Below, one piece after another: positions 42,470 to 51,316 of a stretch of 64,000 nucleotides of DNA. The stretch's first letter is position 1, and each line of letters starts with the position of its first letter. Both the position numbers and the translations under genes were made by a program. The DNA comes from Pedobacter deserti (GTDB lineage Bacteria > Bacteroidota > Bacteroidia > Sphingobacteriales > Sphingobacteriaceae), in assembly GCF_024436415.1 (NCBI RefSeq), contig NZ_JAFMZQ010000001.1:2914001-2978000 (forward strand), written 5' to 3'. The notes beneath the pieces are model-generated. The model did no database searches. It had not been told where the DNA came from and saw only the letters and a list, made by a program, of their open reading frames with translations.

Positions 42470-44133
42470 AATTACGCCTGACGCTTTTTTTGCTCGTTTA
42501 TGCCCTGTTGGCTCCGGCGCTGGTACATGCGCAATCGGCTGTTGTACGGTATCGTGGCAACCTGGATAAGCAGTTGAGTTTGAATGTCAGCAACGAACCA
42601 GTTGTACGTGTGCTTGAGCAGATGAGCAAGGCAGGCGGCTTTTACTTCTCTTATAGCGGACGCCTTTTCCGCCGCGATAGTTTGGTGAGCATTCAAGTAA
42701 ATCAGATGCCGGTGCGTGATGTGCTCGACCGGCTCTTTGAGGGAACGGTGGAATACAAGGAAATCGCAGAACATATTATTTTAAGGTATGCGGCAAACCG
42801 GCTGACGATTGAGCCGGAGAACATCGCGCAGAACGAGTCGCACTACCAGATCAGCGGTTATGTGGTCGATGCAGCTACAGGTGCCAGACTATCGAAAGCC
42901 AGCGTGTATGAAAAGCGGCTGCTGCAGTCGGCTTTAACAGACGAGGATGGCTATTTTAGGTTACGCTTTAAGGGCAATCACTCTAACGTGATTCTCACTG
43001 CCAGCCGGGAGAACTACCGGGATACATCCCTGTTCTTTCTGGCAGATATCACGGTGAAACCAGAGGGGTACCGTACAGAAGCAGACGAGTCGGCCAGCTT
43101 TTTGAACCGTATTGAAAACCTGGGACTCAGCAGGTTTTTCCTGTCATCCAAACAAAAGCTTCAGAGCCTGAATATCCCGGATTTTCTGGCGAATATGCCC
43201 TTTCAGGCTTCATTAATACCAGGTTTGAGTTCGCATGGGAGCATGAGCGGACAAATGATCAATAAAGGTTCGCTGAATGTTCTTGGCGGATATACCGCAG
43301 GCGTGGATGGTGTGGAAGTGGGCGGACTGTTCAACATTACCAAGGGCGATGTAAATAAGGTGCAGGTAGCAGGCTTGTTTAACGGCGTTGGCGGTTCGGT
43401 CAGGGGCGTGCAGGTCGCCGGTCTGATCAACGATGTACGGACAGGCGTTTCAGGCGTCCAGGTAGCGGGACTGGTCAACGCTGTGCAGAAAGACATGAAA
43501 GGAACACAGGTGGCGGGCCTGGTTAACCTTACCGTGAAGAAACTGGACGGAGTCCAGATAGCTGGTCTGGTCAATTACGCGACTGATGTGAGCGGCCTGC
43601 AGATCGGCTTGCTGAATATCTCCAGTCGCAATGAAGGCTACAGCATCGGCCTGCTCAATTACGTACATCACGGCTATCACCGTGTCTGTGTGTCGGCCAA
43701 CGAGACCATAAACGCGAACGTGGCACTGAAACTGGGCAATGCCAAATTGTATAATATCCTGCTGGCTGGCAAGAACTTCTCAGATACGGCTAAGGTGCTC
43801 AGCGCCGGATTGGGTTTCGGTCACGACTTTATTTTCGGACCGAGGTGGTCGGCAGCTATGGAACTGACTTCACAGTATCTGTATCTGGGTAATTGGGATT
43901 ATTCGAACATTCTGAACCGCTTTGGGTTGAGCGCACAGTATCAGGTTGTTAAAGGTCTTGCTGTTGTGGCGGGCCCGGCTTACTCGGTCTATGTGAGCAA
44001 TGCGCCGGTTGGCGGTGCTGCGAAAAACTACAGTCAACAGGTGTATCCCGATCGCCGGCACGACTTTTCCTCAAAAGTGAAAGGCTGGCTTGGCTGGAAT
44101 GTAGGGCTTACCCTAGCACTCGAGCAGATCTAG
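42466..44133 (+). CDS. STN domain/CarboxypepD_reg/LA_2272-type surface repeat fusion protein
   Basis: This 555-residue protein has a signal peptide (LLAPALVHAQ). It carries an STN domain (residues about 35-105, SLNVSNEPVVRVLEQMSKAGGF), a carboxypeptidase-regulatory-like domain (about 125-200, YQISGYVVDAATGARLSKAS), then eight or so G-x-Q-x-AGL-x-N repeats (about 275-405) and a C-terminal barrel-like region. STN domains normally sit at the front of TonB-dependent receptors and signal to FecR. Here no plug or TonB barrel is present. It is coupled to the FecR gene by ATGA. The C-terminal part is paralogous to the protein at 39165. Likely the outer-membrane input of the sigma relay. Confidence 0.82.
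   Translation: MKLRLTLFLLVYALLAPALVHAQSAVVRYRGNLDKQLSLNVSNEPVVRVLEQMSKAGGFYFSYSGRLFRRDSLVSIQVNQMPVRDVLDRLFEGTVEYKEIAEHIILRYAANRLTIEPENIAQNESHYQISGYVVDAATGARLSKASVYEKRLLQSALTDEDGYFRLRFKGNHSNVILTASRENYRDTSLFFLADITVKPEGYRTEADESASFLNRIENLGLSRFFLSSKQKLQSLNIPDFLANMPFQASLIPGLSSHGSMSGQMINKGSLNVLGGYTAGVDGVEVGGLFNITKGDVNKVQVAGLFNGVGGSVRGVQVAGLINDVRTGVSGVQVAGLVNAVQKDMKGTQVAGLVNLTVKKLDGVQIAGLVNYATDVSGLQIGLLNISSRNEGYSIGLLNYVHHGYHRVCVSANETINANVALKLGNAKLYNILLAGKNFSDTAKVLSAGLGFGHDFIFGPRWSAAMELTSQYLYLGNWDYSNILNRFGLSAQYQVVKGLAVVAGPAYSVYVSNAPVGGAAKNYSQQVYPDRRHDFSSKVKGWLGWNVGLTLALEQI
43306..43668 (+). repeat. Tandem coding repeats for AGLxN units
   Basis: About eight in-frame degenerate repeats encode G-x-Q-x-A-G-L-x-N cores (GVQVAGLINDVRT, GVQVAGLVNAVQK, GTQVAGLVNLTVK, GVQIAGLVNYATD). 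The spacing is the same as in the gene at 39165, with Leu mostly in place of Phe. Confidence 0.7.
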
Positions 44134-44817
44134 GAACCAGTATCCGGCATTCTTTACGGTTGCCGTTTCATAGGTCTTGAGCACTCGTTCGCCCGTGCGG
44201 AACCTGATGGGCTCTTTGAAAATCGGGCCATCAAAAACGAAGGTATGGAACTCGCCGTTCTCGCCGCATGGATCAATATCAGCGGGTAGTTCACTTAGAA
44301 AATCATGGTCGATCACCCGCCCGCAAAAATTCTGCAGTCGCTCCTGCGCACAAACAACGATGGTTTTATAGCCAAGATTGATAAAGGTTTCCAGCAAGGT
44401 CCTGGTGTCTTGCTTCCATAAAGGGAAGTGCGCGGTCATGTTCAATTCAGCCAGTTGCTTCTCCCGATAGGCTTTCAGGTCTTCCAGAAATATATCGCCA
44501 TAAATGGCCTGTCCGATGCCGCTTGACCGCAAACGATTCAAGTGAAGGCGCATTTCCCGTTCGTAGACATCCATCCCAGGCATTTCCGGGAGGCGGACCT
44601 GATGAAGTCTGATTCCAATGCTTTCTGCCTGTCTGATCAGCAAGGAGGTCCGCAGCCCATGCATGGATACACGGTCGAGACCATCATTAACCGTCGTGAG
44701 CAGGCAGTCGACCTGTATGTTTTTGTCCTGGAGCACATAGTGAAGCGCAAGCGTGCTGTCTTTGCCCCCGCTCCAGTTGAAAACGCTTTTGGTTATTTGC
44801 GGCTTATCGGAGAACAA
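44113..44817 (-). CDS. Dph6-related ATP pyrophosphatase
   Basis: This protein of about 235 residues has the PP-loop SVFNWSGGKDSTLALHY close to the N-terminus and DRVSMHGLRTSLLIRQAESIG further on, typical of the diphthamide-synthase-6-like ATP pyrophosphatase family. Bacteria lack diphthamide, so these proteins have another, unproved role. It is the last gene of the riboswitch-led cobalamin unit, suggesting a part in cobalamin handling. The TTG at 44817 places the PP-loop at the usual distance. An ATG at 44898 would add 27 residues and overlap the BtuF-like gene by 95 bases. Its 3' end overlaps the converging STN gene by 21 bases. Confidence 0.83.
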   Translation of the reverse strand: MFSDKPQITKSVFNWSGGKDSTLALHYVLQDKNIQVDCLLTTVNDGLDRVSMHGLRTSLLIRQAESIGIRLHQVRLPEMPGMDVYEREMRLHLNRLRSSGIGQAIYGDIFLEDLKAYREKQLAELNMTAHFPLWKQDTRTLLETFINLGYKTIVVCAQERLQNFCGRVIDHDFLSELPADIDPCGENGEFHTFVFDGPIFKEPIRFRTGERVLKTYETATVKNAGYWFLDLLEC

Positions 44818-45739
44818 GTTCCTGGTGGTAAAAATTAACGAACCGCTTTTCAGCAGATGGATCGCCGCCAAAGATCTCCGGGTGAAACATCTCGGCAAGG
44901 GATTCGATGCCCTGAACCAAAGTGCCTACGCTAGGCTGAGTAAACATATCAAAGTTGGCCAGGTAGACCGCCTTGTTCTTAACAGCTTCGAGTTCATCCC
45001 AGCCTGGCTTTGAGGTTAAGAGCGACATTTCCTGAAAACTGCGCTGCACATCGAAACCGCAGGGTGCGATAACCAAAACTTCAGGATTGTACTGCTGTAT
45101 CTTTTCCCATTTATTGACAATCGAATCGCCCCCGGGGTTAGACAGCATATCTACCCCTCCGGCTGCTGCAATCTGGAAAGGAATCCAGTGCCCGCAGTTA
45201 TAGATCGGCTCGATCCACTCCATAAGCATAACCCTTCTTAGAGGAGCGCGATGAAGCCTCAAGGTGTCGCTAATATCGTCCACCCGGCTTTTTAACGCGG
45301 CCAGATAGCGAAGCGCCACTTCCTCCCTCCCGAGTGTCTGGCCGATTTTTAATGCACAGTCGAACACATCGTTTAGGCTATCCGGACTTAAGGTAACGAG
45401 CTGAGGCTGCTTGCTGAGGTTGGCAATGGAAGACAAGGTGCAGGCGGTGTCGATGAGACAGACTTCGCAGGTGTCCTGGGTGAAGATCACATCGGGCTGT
45501 ATTTGCTCGAGCAACTCTTCGTCGACCCAATACAAGCTTTTGCCCTGGGCTTTTGATGCCGAAAAGATTCGGTCGATCTCTGCACTGGAGTAATTGTTGC
45601 CCTCGAGCACGCAGCGGACGATCTTTGGCTGGGCAGACGCCTCTTTGGGGCACTCGAAGGTAACCCCGCAGAGATATTCCTCCAAACCCATATCGTAGAT
45701 CATCTTGGTAGCAGCGGGTAAAAATGAGACAACTTTCAT
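44804..45739 (-). CDS. BtuF-like cobalamin-binding protein, no signal peptide
   Basis: This 311-residue protein has the helical-backbone periplasmic-binding fold: VVSFLPAATKMIYDMGLEEYL at the start, QPDVIFTQDTCEVC, and GWDELEAVKNKAVYLANFDMF near the end. It belongs to the BtuF/cobalamin-binding group. Unusually, it begins directly with the mature domain and no export signal is visible, so it may work in the cytoplasm. No BtuC or BtuD gene is in the unit. The PP-loop gene overlaps its 3' end. A terminator-like hairpin lies between it and the DUF6580 gene. Confidence 0.85.
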   Translation of the reverse strand: MKVVSFLPAATKMIYDMGLEEYLCGVTFECPKEASAQPKIVRCVLEGNNYSSAEIDRIFSASKAQGKSLYWVDEELLEQIQPDVIFTQDTCEVCLIDTACTLSSIANLSKQPQLVTLSPDSLNDVFDCALKIGQTLGREEVALRYLAALKSRVDDISDTLRLHRAPLRRVMLMEWIEPIYNCGHWIPFQIAAAGGVDMLSNPGGDSIVNKWEKIQQYNPEVLVIAPCGFDVQRSFQEMSLLTSKPGWDELEAVKNKAVYLANFDMFTQPSVGTLVQGIESLAEMFHPEIFGGDPSAEKRFVNFYHQELVLR

Positions 45740-45749
45740 GACGGAATAT

Positions 45750-45782
45750 TAAAAACCCCTCCTGCGACTTGCAAAAGGGGTT
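45750..45782 (-). terminator. Intrinsic terminator inside the cobalamin unit
   Basis: On the minus strand AACCCCT (45782-45776) pairs with AGGGGTT (45760-45754) around a 15-base loop and is followed by TTTAATATT. It lies 21 bases after the DUF6580 stop and 11 bases before the BtuF-like start, so it may reduce expression of the last two genes. Confidence 0.6.
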
Positions 45783-45802
45783 GTAACACGAATAAGATTA
45801 TG

Positions 45803-46393
45803 TTAAGCATGCTGCAATCCGGCACCCGGAGCGTACCTCAATGAAGGAAACTTCGCCTTAGCGTACTCAAATCCGCCGAACATCACCGCACTGTAGGCAA
45901 GTGTGCTTACCAGTAGGTTGCGTTCCCAGGGAATCGCATTCCACAGGGCCAGCAGATAACCGTTGAACGTTCTTGGGTACATAGAACCCTCCATCATGAC
46001 CACGCTGATATCCGAAACAATCCAGTGAATAAAAACACATGCAAAGGACCCGGCAACAACCGACAGAACGCTCACGCGTTTCATGTAGCGGCCGACTGTT
46101 ACCATCAGCATAAAGCTGATGTATGTCCACACTGCAGCGTCGAATTTGCCGTCGATATGATAGTAGACGGTATAATTCAAGATAAGATCGCTGGCCAGCA
46201 GGGTTATAAAGGGAATAAAGTATGCCTTAAGTTTATCTGCGTAATAAACGCCGCCAAACATCGCTATAGCGCCAATCGGCGTAAAATTAAACCAACTTGT
46301 AAAACTATCCAGATGGAGAAACCGTGTAGCTGCTGCAGCAATAACGATCAGGATCAAGATAGAATTTCTGATGTTGAATTTTTCTAATGACAT
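45803..46393 (-). CDS. DUF6580 family putative transport protein
   Basis: This 196-residue membrane protein has five or six hydrophobic segments and the family motif FNFTPIGAIAMFGGVYYAD. Length and topology resemble substrate-binding S components of ECF transporters, though no family link is proved here. It lies between btuB and the BtuF-like gene in a riboswitch-controlled unit with no BtuCD genes, which makes it a candidate inner-membrane cobalamin carrier. The start is 34 bases after the btuB stop. Confidence 0.82.
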   Translation of the reverse strand: MSLEKFNIRNSILILIVIAAAATRFLHLDSFTSWFNFTPIGAIAMFGGVYYADKLKAYFIPFITLLASDLILNYTVYYHIDGKFDAAVWTYISFMLMVTVGRYMKRVSVLSVVAGSFACVFIHWIVSDISVVMMEGSMYPRTFNGYLLALWNAIPWERNLLVSTLAYSAVMFGGFEYAKAKFPSLRYAPGAGLQHA

Positions 46394-46427
46394 ATGTATA
46401 GCTTTTGAGTTGTAAAAATATCAATTC

Positions 46428-48293
46428 TTACTTAATAATAAAACTTAAACCGGCATTCATATTAAAGCCCATGCTGTTATACCCGTAAAACTCCTGGTAT
46501 TGCTCATCGAGGATATTCTTCAGGTCGGCAAATATTTTCAGGCGTTTGTTTAATAACGCATATTCACCGTAGAAATTTAAAACTTTATAAGCCGGCAGAT
46601 CTTCGATCACATAATCGCTAAAATTTCCGTCGGTACGGGCACCGTTGTATTTGAATGAGCTGCTCAGATACAGTGCGTTAGTGGCCTGAACGCCAGCATT
46701 AATTCCAAAAATGTGCTTTGGCCTGCGCAACAGATAATCGGAAACCTGGTTGGTGATGAAGTTGAACTCTGTACCTTCAACAAAGGCATAATATCCGTTG
46801 ATATTAAACACGGACAATCTGACCGCCGGCTCAATCTCAAATCCTTTTACTTCCTGGTTGGCCTGGTTCACATAGCCAACAGTTCCATATACGATGGCAT
46901 TGGTTAAGTCGCGCTTGAAACCTGCCGCGCGCAAACTGTAGCGATCCTCAACAAAGCTGAGGTTAAAACCCGCCTCATAGTTTTTCGACTTTTCCGGTAC
47001 CAGATCCAGATTGGCTCCAAAAGCACCGAAAAGGTTTTCAAGCGTTGGCGCCTTAAACGATGTGGAAACGGTACCAAAGAGTTTGACACCTTCCAATACG
47101 TTTACTGAGGGTGTGATGTTGTAGGTATAGTTCTCGCCGTATTCTTTGTGCTTATTATATCTTCCGCCTACTTCGAGATTAAAGATGCTCAGATCGTGCA
47201 AAAACACAGAGGCATAGGTACTGAAGAGATTTGTTTGAGCCTTGGAATTTGCGTTTAACCTTGTAGCCCGGTTGTCCAGACCCACAAGAACATCAACCTT
47301 CTGACCAACCTTTTGATTGTAGAACAGATCGACCAGATCCATAAACCCTACTGAATTGCTTGTTCCGTACTGATTCAGTGTGTTGATCTTGGATTTCTCG
47401 TGACTGTAATTGAGATTTATTTTACTCCGGCCAAAATCGTATTTGGTGTTCAACCCGCCGTTGAAACGCTCAAGTTTGAAATTGTTCGACGGATTGTCGG
47501 CAAATGAACCGGCGTCAAAATCGTAATGCCCATAAAAGTAGCGCAAAAAAGGACTTACACTGAACTTATCTGTCGCCTGAAACGCGAAGTTTGCGTTAAC
47601 GGTTCCCGTCTTATTGCCGTCCTTATCGAACACGTCGGTATTGCCAACCGGGTTAGCGGCTTCGGAAATGCCATCTGTCTTGCCCTGTGTGAATGCGATG
47701 TTGTAAGAAAACTGTTCTACGTTGGCACTGATGCCAATGGTTCCCTTATAAGTTTCATAGCTGCCGTAGCTGGCTACACCATACACACTGTTGCCAGCTT
47801 TAGTACCTTTTTTGGTGATGATGTTGATTACACCGGCTATCGCATCCGATCCATAGATGGTAGATTGTCCGCCCTTGATGATTTCAATGTGATCGATCTG
47901 GTCGATAGAAAACATTCTGAGATCAAATGATGAACCGGTCCCAGAAGGATTGCTTGCCAGGATTCCGTCGATCAGAACAACGGCGTGAACACTCGCTGCT
48001 CCCCTAAAGAAAAGACTTTTATTTAACCCGACGTTTCCTGTTGCCCCGCCTACCACAATGCCTGCCTGTTCATTGAGCAGTTCGACCAGGCTCTTGCCAT
48101 GGCTGCGCTCCAGTACCTCGCTTCCGATTATCGTGACCACTTTTCCGGTTTGCGACTGCTTCTGGTCGTTTTTGGTCGCAGAGATGACCACGCTATCCAG
48201 CCTGATGGCGTCCTGCGCTGATGCGGCACCAGCGATACCGAGTTGGAGAACGCCGAATCCGGCTGCCATCCACACTTTGTTCTTAATTTTCAT
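46428..48293 (-). CDS. btuB: TonB-dependent cobalamin receptor BtuB
   Basis: This 621-residue outer-membrane receptor has a signal peptide ending AGAASAQ, a TonB-box-like DSVVISATK, the plug domain (SLVELLNEQAGIVV, GSDAIAGVINIITKKG) and a 22-strand-type barrel ending in an aromatic-rich strand (NMNAGLSFIIK). Length matches BtuB (about 600) more than larger SusC-type receptors. A full cobalamin riboswitch lies 160 bases upstream, which fixes the substrate with good confidence. It should import cobalamin across the outer membrane using TonB energy. Confidence 0.92.
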   Translation of the reverse strand: MKIKNKVWMAAGFGVLQLGIAGAASAQDAIRLDSVVISATKNDQKQSQTGKVVTIIGSEVLERSHGKSLVELLNEQAGIVVGGATGNVGLNKSLFFRGAASVHAVVLIDGILASNPSGTGSSFDLRMFSIDQIDHIEIIKGGQSTIYGSDAIAGVINIITKKGTKAGNSVYGVASYGSYETYKGTIGISANVEQFSYNIAFTQGKTDGISEAANPVGNTDVFDKDGNKTGTVNANFAFQATDKFSVSPFLRYFYGHYDFDAGSFADNPSNNFKLERFNGGLNTKYDFGRSKINLNYSHEKSKINTLNQYGTSNSVGFMDLVDLFYNQKVGQKVDVLVGLDNRATRLNANSKAQTNLFSTYASVFLHDLSIFNLEVGGRYNKHKEYGENYTYNITPSVNVLEGVKLFGTVSTSFKAPTLENLFGAFGANLDLVPEKSKNYEAGFNLSFVEDRYSLRAAGFKRDLTNAIVYGTVGYVNQANQEVKGFEIEPAVRLSVFNINGYYAFVEGTEFNFITNQVSDYLLRRPKHIFGINAGVQATNALYLSSSFKYNGARTDGNFSDYVIEDLPAYKVLNFYGEYALLNKRLKIFADLKNILDEQYQEFYGYNSMGFNMNAGLSFIIK

Positions 48294-48453
48294 TCTGTAT
48301 TGTTTGTTTAATCATTTGCAAAACACAATAAACAACAACAATAATTTTGTTGTGAGTATTACCCACAGCAAACAGTTAGATCAAGGAAATGAAATACAAT
48401 AATAATACAGCACTCACTCCTAGCTTCAATCCCCGAAAGCTATGAAATCATAT

Positions 48454-48622
48454 GGCTAAAGGCAGGTCTTCTGACTTACTCCCGGATATTCTGCCTTCCC
48501 AATTTGCCTATCGACAATTCAGTGGCGTGATTTGAACACCGTTACAGAGCTTACAGCTGCGGGACAGTTACGGAATTACACCGTATTCCCTTTTAATTCT
48601 TTATTCATCATAAAGAAACCAA
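48454..48622 (-). promoter_or_regulatory. Cobalamin riboswitch (B12 element)
   Basis: On the minus strand the element has the conserved blocks in order: AAAGGGAATACGGTGTAA, ACTGTCCCGCAGCTGTAA, the B12-box GCCACTG (48526-48520), then GGCAAATTGGGAAGGCAG and the closing AGTCAGAAGACCTGCCT. It precedes btuB by 160 bases. It represses btuB and the genes after it when adenosylcobalamin or a related form is plentiful. Limits are approximate to about ten bases. Confidence 0.95.
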
Positions 48623-48630
48623 AAGCGAGG

Positions 48631-48638
48631 CAAATGTA
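48631..48638 (-). promoter_or_regulatory. Predicted -7 element ahead of the cobalamin riboswitch
   Basis: The minus strand reads TACATTTG, a perfect TAnnTTTG, placing the transcript start near 48624 at the 5' edge of the riboswitch. No good -33 TTG is seen. Confidence 0.45.
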
Positions 48639-48767
48639 ACTAAATTCATGTAATCAGCCCTATTTGAACATAGAATAAAATTTAAGGGAATTTATTACGT
48701 TAATTTGTACCGTGGGTTTTAACACTATTTAACATAAGGAGTTTTACGATTTTTTGATCTTTATCAC

Positions 48768-51230
48768 ATGTTTAAAGAAATCCGGAATAAGTTTATCCGT
48801 TACTCAATCATATTCATTTATTGCATTATTATCTTCTTTTGTGCGCTCCAACTTAACTTTCTCTGGTTATTTGGCTATTCGCCCTCTTACAAAGACATTA
48901 AATCGCCGACGCTTCGTGTAGGTTCTGAATTATACACTTCGGACGGACAGCTAATTGGACGCTATTTTAAGGAAAACAGGACTCCTGTAAGTTTCGAGGA
49001 GATTGATTCCAGCGTTATTGAAGCGCTGGTTGCCACCGAAGATGTACGCTTCTACCAGCATATGGGGATCGACTTTCGTTCTTTGCTGTCAAGCAGTATA
49101 TCGACGGCTACGGGCGACCGGCGAGGAGCCAGTACCATTACTCAACAGCTCGCTAAAAACCTTTACCGGACGCGTTACAATAAATCGCAGGGCCTTCTAA
49201 GCAAAATACCCTTGCTTAGAACAATCGTTCCTAAACTTAAGGAATGGCTTACAGCAGTGAAACTTGAAGCCAACTACTCAAAAAACGATATCCTGACGAT
49301 GTACCTCAATACCGTCTCGTTCGGTAACAATGCATACGGGCTCAAGACTGCTGCGAGGATATATTTCGATAAAACGACCGACAAACTGGAAATCCCGGAA
49401 TCAGCATTGCTGGTGGGCATGTTGAAAGGCACCTCCATGTATAACCCTGTTAGAAATCCGGAGCGTGCGCTGGAACGACGAAATGTAGTCCTCACACAGA
49501 TGAATAAATATAATTACCTGACGGCTGCCCAACTCGACACGTTCAAACGTACCGGTCTTAATTTACGTGAAGGTATGATGGACGGTGGCAGTGAGGGTGA
49601 TTCTTACCTGCGTACGGCGGTCGACAAATATCTTGAAAAATGGTGTGAGGAGAATAACTATGACTTGTATGAGGACGGGCTAAAAATCTACACCACCATT
49701 GATTCCAAACTCCAGAAGTATGCGGAAGAGGCCGTTTCTGAACAGATGAAGGTACTTCAGCGTAGATTTTACAATGTATGGGGTAACCAGGACCCTTGGT
49801 ACGACTCTGAAGACAATAAGGTTGATTATCCGGGACGTGCTATGAAGAACCTGCCGGTATATGCTATGCTTGAAAAAAAGTTCAAGGATCAGCCTGATTC
49901 TGTAGAAGCCTATTTTAACCGTAAAAAGAGGATGAGAATATTTACCTGGAATGGCGACCGCGATACCTTGTTCTCCACCATGGACTCCATTAAATACTAT
50001 GGAAAAATCCTAAATACTGGTATGATGACGCTGGACCCCTTCAGCGGAAAGATTAAGGTGTGGGTGGGTGGTATCGACCATAAATTCTTTAAATATGACC
50101 ATGTGAGTCAGGCGAAAAGGCAAGCGGGCTCTACTTTCAAACCCTTCGCTTACCTTGCCGCGCTGGAGCAAGGCATGAGTCCATGCGACAAATTTACAGA
50201 TAAGCCAGTGCGTATAGCTTACCAGGAAAAGGGAAAAACTGAATACTGGGAGCCTAAAAACGCCGATTGGAACATTACCTACCGCGAAATGTCGCTTCGC
50301 TGGGCAATGGCCAAATCGGTAAACACCATTACGGCCCAGGTAACTGAAGCCGTAGGCGCAGAGAATGTAGTTAAATGGGCGCATGAATGTGGAATCGAGA
50401 GCAAACTGGCCACTGTGCCTTCCGTAAGTCTCGGACCAAATGACGTGTCGGTATATGAAATGGTGCGTGCCTACGGTACGTTTTTGAACGAGGGCGTGCG
50501 TACAGATCCGATTTTGGTTGAACGTATTACGGATCAGGACGGCAACCTGATCGAAGAGTTTAAAACTAAGACTAAGCGTGTGCTGAGTGAAGAAATCGCC
50601 TGGCTGATGCTCTATATGCTCAGAGGGGGTGTGGAGGAGCCTGAAGGTACGTCTCAGGCGCTTTGGTCGTACGGAGAAGTATTGCATAACAACGAAATAG
50701 GTGGTAAAACCGGAACATCATCCGACTATGTGGACGCCTGGTATATGGGTGTTACCAAAGACCTTGTAACAGGTGTTTGGGTGGGCTGCGATGAGCGGAC
50801 CGCGCACTTTAAAAACGGTGAAACAGGGGAAGGTTCGAAAACAGCGCTCCCCATCTTTGCCAAATTTATGGATAAGGTGTATAAGGATCCCAGCACCGGT
50901 TATACGAAAGGCCGCTTCCCTAAACCAAAAGTAAAAATCGAGAGAGAATATTACTGCCCTACCCCAAGGTATGTCAGGGATACTACGGAAACGGATAGTT
51001 TGGCGGTCGACTCAACAGATTTCGAGGTGCCTTTGCTTGAGGGTGAGCAGCCGGAAAAGACTCAGCAGGAGGAACAAAAGCCAGCAGAAGTAAAAACGGC
51101 ACCTCCCGCATCGCAGCCGGCCAAACAGGAGGCCGCACAACCAGCGCCCCTTACCAGACGCGAAGAACGACAGCTAAGAAGGAAACAGCGGCAGGAAGAA
51201 AAAGAGCAGGACAACAGCAATAAGAGCTAA
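48768..51230 (+). CDS. Class A penicillin-binding protein (PBP1A-like)
   Basis: This 820-residue protein has an N-terminal membrane anchor (residues about 12-38). The GT51 glycosyltransferase has VATEDVRFYQHMGID (catalytic Glu91) and RGASTITQQLAKNLY. The transpeptidase has the SxxK serine in GSTFKPFAYL near residue 455, an SVN triad and GGKTGTSSD near 646. After residue 740 comes a low-complexity tail rich in Gln, Glu, Pro, Ala and Lys ending in a very basic RREERQLRRKQRQ stretch. The enzyme polymerises and cross-links peptidoglycan in the periplasm. It is divergent from the btuB riboswitch. Confidence 0.93.
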   Translation: MFKEIRNKFIRYSIIFIYCIIIFFCALQLNFLWLFGYSPSYKDIKSPTLRVGSELYTSDGQLIGRYFKENRTPVSFEEIDSSVIEALVATEDVRFYQHMGIDFRSLLSSSISTATGDRRGASTITQQLAKNLYRTRYNKSQGLLSKIPLLRTIVPKLKEWLTAVKLEANYSKNDILTMYLNTVSFGNNAYGLKTAARIYFDKTTDKLEIPESALLVGMLKGTSMYNPVRNPERALERRNVVLTQMNKYNYLTAAQLDTFKRTGLNLREGMMDGGSEGDSYLRTAVDKYLEKWCEENNYDLYEDGLKIYTTIDSKLQKYAEEAVSEQMKVLQRRFYNVWGNQDPWYDSEDNKVDYPGRAMKNLPVYAMLEKKFKDQPDSVEAYFNRKKRMRIFTWNGDRDTLFSTMDSIKYYGKILNTGMMTLDPFSGKIKVWVGGIDHKFFKYDHVSQAKRQAGSTFKPFAYLAALEQGMSPCDKFTDKPVRIAYQEKGKTEYWEPKNADWNITYREMSLRWAMAKSVNTITAQVTEAVGAENVVKWAHECGIESKLATVPSVSLGPNDVSVYEMVRAYGTFLNEGVRTDPILVERITDQDGNLIEEFKTKTKRVLSEEIAWLMLYMLRGGVEEPEGTSQALWSYGEVLHNNEIGGKTGTSSDYVDAWYMGVTKDLVTGVWVGCDERTAHFKNGETGEGSKTALPIFAKFMDKVYKDPSTGYTKGRFPKPKVKIEREYYCPTPRYVRDTTETDSLAVDSTDFEVPLLEGEQPEKTQQEEQKPAEVKTAPPASQPAKQEAAQPAPLTRREERQLRRKQRQEEKEQDNSNKS

Positions 51231-51316
51231 ATATTTTTAGTCAGGTGTAACATCTTGCCGTTTAAACTTGTTTATGTAAAACTTCGTACATTTAAATTAT
51301 ACTAACCTGTCATATT

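Noticed and set aside
50010..50687. 225-codon minus-strand frame inside the penicillin-binding protein gene
   Set aside because: Antisense to the conserved transpeptidase domain.
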